NCBI RefSeq assembly: GCF_000971975.1
Contig: NZ_LAQO01000018.1
Coordinates: 124,001 to 188,000, forward strand
Length of the DNA: 64,000 nucleotides
From: Paenibacillus algorifonticola
GTDB taxonomy: Bacteria; Bacillota; Bacilli; Paenibacillales; Paenibacillaceae
Reading direction: 5' to 3'
Shown here: piece after piece, positions 59,813 through 64,000 of the stretch
Position numbering within the stretch: the stretch's first letter is position 1
Layout: the number at the start of each line of letters is the position of its first letter
Translations under genes and position numbers: made by a program
Notes under the pieces: generated by a model
Database searches by the model: none
Seen by the model: the letters and a program-made list of their open reading frames with translations, nothing else
Told to the model about the DNA's origin: nothing

Positions 59813-60790
59813 ATGGAGTATACGAAACTTGGACGAACAGGCCTGGAAATATCCCGGCTTGCGCTTGGCTGTATGACCTATGGGGCTCCTGATCGTGGAA
59901 CGCATCCTTGGTCGTTAGGTGAGGAAGAGAGCAGAACGTATATTAAGCAAGCACTTGAGCTGGGCTTTAATTTTTTTGATACGGCAAACGTTTATTCGGA
60001 TGGGACAAGCGAGGAAATCGTCGGACGGGCGTTAAAAGATTTCGCTAACCGCGACGACGTCGTAATCGCAACCAAGGTACACGGTCGGATGCGCTCCGGC
60101 GCTAATGGCGCAGGCCTCTCCCGCAAAGCGATTATGGCGGAGGTCGATCACAGCCTGCAGCGGCTCGGCACCGACTACATCGATTTGTATCAAATCCATC
60201 GCTTTGACAATGGTACGCCGATTGAAGAAACGATGGAAGCGCTCCACGATGTTGTAAAGGCCGGAAAAGCCCGTTATATCGGCGCGTCCTCCATGTATGT
60301 CTGGCAGTTTATGAAAATGCAGCAAGCTGCGGAACAGAACGGCTGGACCCGCTTCGTCTCGATGCAAAACTATGTAAACCTGCTTTACCGCGAAGAGGAA
60401 CGGGAAATGCTTCCCCTTTGCAAAGCGGACGGCATCGGTGTCATTCCTTGGAGCCCGCTTGCCCGCGGCCGCCTGACCCGTGATTGGGATCAAGAGAGCG
60501 AACGCTCAAAGACAGATGAATTCGGCAAAACCTTGTATGTCCAAACTGCGGAGGCCGATCGAAAAATCGCCCTTAAAGTAGCCGAAATCGCCGAGAAACG
60601 CGAAATTCCTAGAGCGCAGGTCGCGCTTGCCTGGGTGCTGCAAAAAGATTCGATTACCGCTCCAATCGTCGGTGCAACGAAGCCCCATCATTTGACGGAT
60701 GCAGAAGCCGCCTTGGAGATTAAATTAACAGCCGAGAAATCGCCGCTTTGGAGGAGCCTTACGTTCCCCATCCCGTTATGGGCGGTCTAA
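59813..60790 (+). CDS. Aldo/keto reductase
   Basis: A 325-aa intact AKR: FFDTANVYSDGTSEEIVG with catalytic Asp and Tyr, VIATKVHG with Lys, YIDLYQIHRFD with His, and C-terminal ITAPIVGATKPHHLTDA. ATG 59813 or TTG 59807 could start it (AAAGGGG upstream); ATG is preferred. It is the only complete copy among three AKR genes in the window. Confidence 0.9.
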   Translation: MEYTKLGRTGLEISRLALGCMTYGAPDRGTHPWSLGEEESRTYIKQALELGFNFFDTANVYSDGTSEEIVGRALKDFANRDDVVIATKVHGRMRSGANGAGLSRKAIMAEVDHSLQRLGTDYIDLYQIHRFDNGTPIEETMEALHDVVKAGKARYIGASSMYVWQFMKMQQAAEQNGWTRFVSMQNYVNLLYREEEREMLPLCKADGIGVIPWSPLARGRLTRDWDQESERSKTDEFGKTLYVQTAEADRKIALKVAEIAEKREIPRAQVALAWVLQKDSITAPIVGATKPHHLTDAEAALEIKLTAEKSPLWRSLTFPIPLWAV

Positions 60791-60866
60791 GCTAACGACT
60801 GCTTGGTTATTAGCTGCTTCATATACACCCTATAGCCAAAGCATCTTCTATGCAAAATAACCCAGC

Positions 60867-60932
60867 AAACGCCGCCTAATGCGGGCAGTATGGCACTCCA
60901 TGACGCCATATTGCTCCGCAAAAGCGGCGTTT
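60867..60932. repeat. Long near-perfect palindrome (about 66 bp)
   Basis: AAACGCCGC pairs with GCGGCGTTT, then TGCGG with CCGCA and TATGGC with GCCATA toward a 10-base loop. No T-run follows, so it is not a standard terminator. It resembles a REP- or MITE-like intergenic element. Confidence 0.65.
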
Positions 60933-60983
60933 CTGAGCTAAGGGGATAACGGCAAGGCAATTACAAACAAGCAGCTTTCATAG

Positions 60984-61076
60984 ATGCTGGGCTTCAACGA
61001 TCAGCATTATTTTAACAAAGTGTTCAAAGGACATGTCGGCTGCAATACAACTGAATACCGCAAGCGTTTTGTCAGC
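60984..61076 (+). pseudogene. AraC-family HTH C-terminal fragment
   Basis: LGFNDQHYFNKVFKGHVG then TEYRKRF is the last HTH helix of an AraC regulator. Nothing AraC-like precedes it. It is a second relic of this family, complementary in position within the family to the one at 55168, but not its missing half by orientation and distance. Confidence 0.75.
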
Positions 61077-61198
61077 TTATACTCTTCTGCTCGGGGGTCG
61101 GCAATTGGGATGACGATTACTCTGCAAAAGATACGGGCCACGCTTGCGTCGCGATTTCTTCATAACGTATCCACCCTAAAATATAGAAGCCGCTTGCA

Positions 61199-61876
61199 TT
61201 AAGCCAGTGCCTCCTTGACGAATTCGGACAACAACTTTTGTTCTTTGTTAGATAAATTCTGAATCATAGTCACGAACTCCGATACCAGCTCCGTAATCTC
61301 TTTGCCCAGCTCCTCTTGAACGGTTTGAATGACCGTCCCCAGAACCGTTCCAACAAATACGAGCAGCCCGGAATGGTCATTCGGCGTTTTATTGACAAGC
61401 AGATGAATGACACTCTCTGTCTTGCCTCCAAGCTTCTTTAAATATGCTAGCAGCAGCCCAATGATGTAGCCGCAAAATTCAATATGGGTCGCTTTGCTAG
61501 GAATTCCATCCAATATCTTTCTAAGCAGCTCATTGATGTTCATATGGTTCTTGCCGCTGAGTAATTGCTTAATCGCACTTGCAGTTGCCTCCCAGTCTCC
61601 GGGATTGACTAAGTCAGAACGCTCTTGACGAAAAAGCTCCGCCGCTTTGACTGTTGGCGCAAACACAACCTGTGACCTTCCTGTTTCTTTATCATTAACC
61701 TCATAGCTGCGCGATACAAAACCCATCTTCTCAATTTCCTTCAGCATGTCATAGGCTGTCCACTTGCTTACGCCTAAAGCTTTTGCTAACGTCTCATAAT
61801 GTATGGGTAATGAAGTGCGTTGATACAATTCCATGAGCTGGTCTAGAAATTGTAATCGGCGTTTCGTAAGCCCCAT
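61199..61876 (-). CDS. Winged-helix transcriptional regulator, uncharacterised
   Basis: A 225-aa protein with an N-terminal HTH (LPIHYETLAKALGVSKWTAYDMLKEIE) and a helical C-terminal domain of about 130 aa (GLLVFVGTVLGTVIQTVQEELG). It lies downstream of the UbiB-kinase/phasin-like pair on the same strand. Family name and ligand not recognised. Confidence 0.75.
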   Translation of the reverse strand: MGLTKRRLQFLDQLMELYQRTSLPIHYETLAKALGVSKWTAYDMLKEIEKMGFVSRSYEVNDKETGRSQVVFAPTVKAAELFRQERSDLVNPGDWEATASAIKQLLSGKNHMNINELLRKILDGIPSKATHIEFCGYIIGLLLAYLKKLGGKTESVIHLLVNKTPNDHSGLLVFVGTVLGTVIQTVQEELGKEITELVSEFVTMIQNLSNKEQKLLSEFVKEALA

Positions 61877-62047
61877 AAATCCACCCCTATTTTCAGCCAG
61901 CAGCTGTTTGCATCATGTCTGTCTACCTTTGGCTGGTTTGCGGCTTCGTTTTTTGGTTTTTTTGCGATTTAATGTTAATATCCCCTCGTAGTTCCGTCAA
62001 CAATCGTTCCAAGGCAACAGCCTGCTGTTCTTTGGACCATCCTGTTG

Positions 62048-63721
62048 TCAGAAGCGCCCAGAACGGATAATCGCATAGATCAGCCAAATAAACATAGCCA
62101 AGGTAACACCAAAGCCAATTTCTATAATAGGCAGTCCCCAAAACAGCGTTTGGGAGTGGTTTAAGGCTGCACCGACAATTAAACCAACCATCACTAAACT
62201 AAGCGCAAGCAAGACAATACTGAAAGACAGCTGATTACTGATACGATCCATTTTTTTCATGAGCGTGTCGAGCTGAGGTGATTCCACTTCCATCCGCAGC
62301 TTTCCCTTCCGTACGACGAGAGAAAGCTGCTTCAAAGTGACCGGAATGTCGCTAATCATTTTGAAATAATCTGGTGCTTCTTCCAGCAGCCCTCTCCATA
62401 TTTCCCTTGGGTCCAATTGCTCTACAAATAGTTTTTTTCCGAATGGCTCAGCAATATCAAAAATTTTAATTTCCGGATCGAGCGCAACTGCCACCCCTTC
62501 CATCGTAAGCAAGGATTTGCCGAGCAGCGTTAATTCCGATGGAATCCGAATATGATGCCGGTTGGCAACCATAAACAAATCTCCAATAGCTGTTCCTAGG
62601 CTAATCTGATTGAGCGGCACCTGATAATACTTTTCCCTCATTTCATCCACATCGGCATATAATTTGCTCTGATCCACCTCATCTGGAATGACTCCCATAT
62701 ACGAAATGGCTCGAATGACGCCTTTGGAGCTTTGATTGCGCAGGGCGATTACAAGCGAAGCAAAATGCTTTTTCGTACCGGGAGATAACCGCCCTACCAT
62801 TCCAAAATCAATTAGCGCCAGTCGACCGTCGGGAAGCGCCATGACATTGCCAGGATGCGGATCCCCATGGAAGAAGCCGTCAACTAGAATCTGATGAAAA
62901 ATCGCCGTTGCCAACCGCTCCGCAAGCCGTTTATTGTTTAATCCCATTCGTTTGAGCTGCTGCCGATCCGAAAGCTTCACTCCGTTTACATAGTCTGTCG
63001 TCATTACACGCTTCGTACAATATTCCCAATGTACCGATGGTACAAAAATGTAAGGCAGCTTCTTACTATAGGCAATAAATTTCTCTGCACTATGCGCCTC
63101 CATTGTATAGTCCATTTCCTGACGGAGCGCTTTGCTCAATTCCTCGACAATCTCAATTAGACGATAGTGCTGGGCAAATTCAAAAGCCCCTTCGCCCAAT
63201 TTAGCCACATCCGCTAATATATTTAAATCCGTTTCAACCAGCTTTTGAATGCCCGGACGTTGAACTTTAACGACAACCTCTGATCCATCCCGCAGCGTAG
63301 CGCGATGAACTTGGCCAATGGAGGCCGCCGCAATCGGTGTAATGGAAAAGTCCAGAAACAAATTTTTAATCGTATCTCCAAGCTCCGCTTCAATAATTTG
63401 GGCTACTTCCTCATATGGGAATGCAGGCACATGGTCCTGCAAACGTTCCAATTCAACCAAAATATTTGCCGGAATTAAATCTGGCCGCGTGCTTGCAATT
63501 TGTCCCAGCTTAACAAAGGTTGGACCTAATTCCTCCAGCAATGTCCGAATACGTTCACCAACACTTTTAGTATGAATCTCTTCCTGCTCCGGTTTGCGTA
63601 TAAACCTCAATCTATCCCTGGCTCCGATACCATCTGATACATATCCCAGCCCGTTTCGTGCTATCGCAGTAACAATTGTCCGATAGCGCTGTAACTGCCT
63701 AATCCGTTTTCCATGCTGCAA
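62048..63721 (-). CDS. UbiB/ABC1-family atypical kinase
   Basis: A 557-aa protein of the AarF/ABC1/UbiB family: KxGQ motif in TFVKLGQIASTRPDLIP, AAASIGQVHRA (Ala-rich loop), VVKVQRPG, DGFFHGDPHPGN (catalytic loop) and LIDFGMVG; two C-terminal membrane helices. TTG 63721 is chosen with AGGGGG 8 nt upstream, giving the usual family length; starts further upstream would overlap the phasin-like gene by 35-50 bp. Family members act in quinone or lipid metabolism as ATPases/kinases. Confidence 0.88.
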   Translation of the reverse strand: MQHGKRIRQLQRYRTIVTAIARNGLGYVSDGIGARDRLRFIRKPEQEEIHTKSVGERIRTLLEELGPTFVKLGQIASTRPDLIPANILVELERLQDHVPAFPYEEVAQIIEAELGDTIKNLFLDFSITPIAAASIGQVHRATLRDGSEVVVKVQRPGIQKLVETDLNILADVAKLGEGAFEFAQHYRLIEIVEELSKALRQEMDYTMEAHSAEKFIAYSKKLPYIFVPSVHWEYCTKRVMTTDYVNGVKLSDRQQLKRMGLNNKRLAERLATAIFHQILVDGFFHGDPHPGNVMALPDGRLALIDFGMVGRLSPGTKKHFASLVIALRNQSSKGVIRAISYMGVIPDEVDQSKLYADVDEMREKYYQVPLNQISLGTAIGDLFMVANRHHIRIPSELTLLGKSLLTMEGVAVALDPEIKIFDIAEPFGKKLFVEQLDPREIWRGLLEEAPDYFKMISDIPVTLKQLSLVVRKGKLRMEVESPQLDTLMKKMDRISNQLSFSIVLLALSLVMVGLIVGAALNHSQTLFWGLPIIEIGFGVTLAMFIWLIYAIIRSGRF

Positions 63722-63737
63722 TCGTAGTAACCCCCTG

Positions 63738-64000
63738 TCAATCCCCGCTTTGCTCTTTCTGCTCAAGTGCATCCAGCCGTTTTTCAATACGCTCGATATC
63801 CTCGCGGGTAGCTATTTTCCCTTTACTTAAAATAGCTCTTACTCGTTCCTGCGCCATGGCTTCAATCTGCTCACGCAGCTCTTCCCCTTTTTGAACAAGT
63901 GTATTGGTTAAGGTTTTCGAATCTTCTTTACTAACCTGCCCTTTCTGCACCAATTCATCAATCGTTTTTTCCACCTGCTCCTTGCCCGTAACAGCAATCC
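63738..64000 (-). CDS. Phasin-family-like protein, 5' end outside window
   Basis: The reading frame continues past the right edge (IAVTGKEQVEKTIDELVQKG). The visible 87 residues are almost all charged helix with coiled-coil heptads, ending EKRLDALEQKEQSGD, typical of small phasin/polyhydroxyalkanoate-regulator-like proteins. It is 16 bp upstream of the UbiB-type gene, a pairing common in bacilli. Confidence 0.75.
   Translation of the reverse strand, partial: IAVTGKEQVEKTIDELVQKGQVSKEDSKTLTNTLVQKGEELREQIEAMAQERVRAILSKGKIATREDIERIEKRLDALEQKEQSGD

Noticed and set aside
55168..61076. Two halves of one AraC gene split by an insertion
   Set aside because: The fragments at 55168 and 60984 both carry late parts of the family and are separated by several intact, unrelated genes; independent relics fit better.
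61923..62141. Minus-strand frame downstream of the UbiB-type gene
   Set aside because: Its first half is an out-of-frame shadow of the UbiB C-terminus. The remaining 40 residues lack a start with a ribosome site; a very small gene from an internal TTG cannot be excluded.

Overview
The window looks like a chromosomal segment of an endospore-forming Firmicute of the Paenibacillaceae, most likely Paenibacillus. Evidence: a gerA-type spore-germination operon, two large secreted proteins anchored by triple SLH domains, many GTG/TTG starts behind strong AGGAGG-type ribosome binding sites, fairly balanced base composition, and an abundance of AraC, MarR, HxlR, MmyB-like XRE, WYL and LuxR/MalT regulators. 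This assignment is inference from gene content; there is no rRNA or other marker gene.

Region 1 (1-14145) is the most interesting. It is a peptide-natural-product locus on the minus strand. In transcription order it reads: a solute-binding lipoprotein, an HlyD-type adaptor, a C39-peptidase ABC exporter, a second long ABC exporter, two NHLP-leader precursor peptides with 87% identical leaders but unrelated cores, a dicarboxylate-type symporter, a double GNAT acyltransferase, and a ketosynthase fused to a catalytically dead, chain-length-factor-like ketosynthase that runs off the left edge. An orphan OmpR-family response regulator is divergent at the right end. Arrays of TTGA repeated at exactly 11 bp stand in front of both precursor genes and the exporter operon, which looks like a locus-specific regulon. 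A fatty-acyl or polyketide-modified RiPP is a plausible but unproven product.

Region 2 (14146-28870) holds two giant surface proteins on the minus strand: a 1600-aa protein with about eight Ig-like repeats plus SLH, and an 1144-aa RCC1/Ig/SLH protein. They flank a 1492-aa plus-strand regulator combining a truncated protein kinase domain, an ATPase, GAF and LuxR domains. A 56-aa membrane protein, an alpha/beta-hydrolase fragment and a decayed radical-SAM (NrdG-like) gene lie between them.

Region 3 (29076-38810) holds the germinant-receptor operon, a membrane-anchored L7/L12-like small protein, a DUF3817-MFS fusion, and an iron module: Btr-like AraC regulator, siderophore-binding lipoprotein with a Fur-like box, and a thioredoxin-reductase-like ferredoxin/flavodoxin reductase.

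Region 4 (38895-61198) is a patchwork of small redox enzymes each paired with a regulator (MarR/NmrA, Crp/SDR, WYL/hydrolase, HxlR/nitroreductase, AraC/PhyH/epimerase). It is unusually rich in broken genes: two aldo/keto reductases, an MmyB-like regulator, a nuclease-like protein with a frameshift, an SLH remnant and two AraC remnants. Several perfect palindromic operators are visible.

Region 5 (61199-64000) holds an HTH regulator of unknown target and a phasin-like/UbiB-kinase gene pair cut by the right edge.
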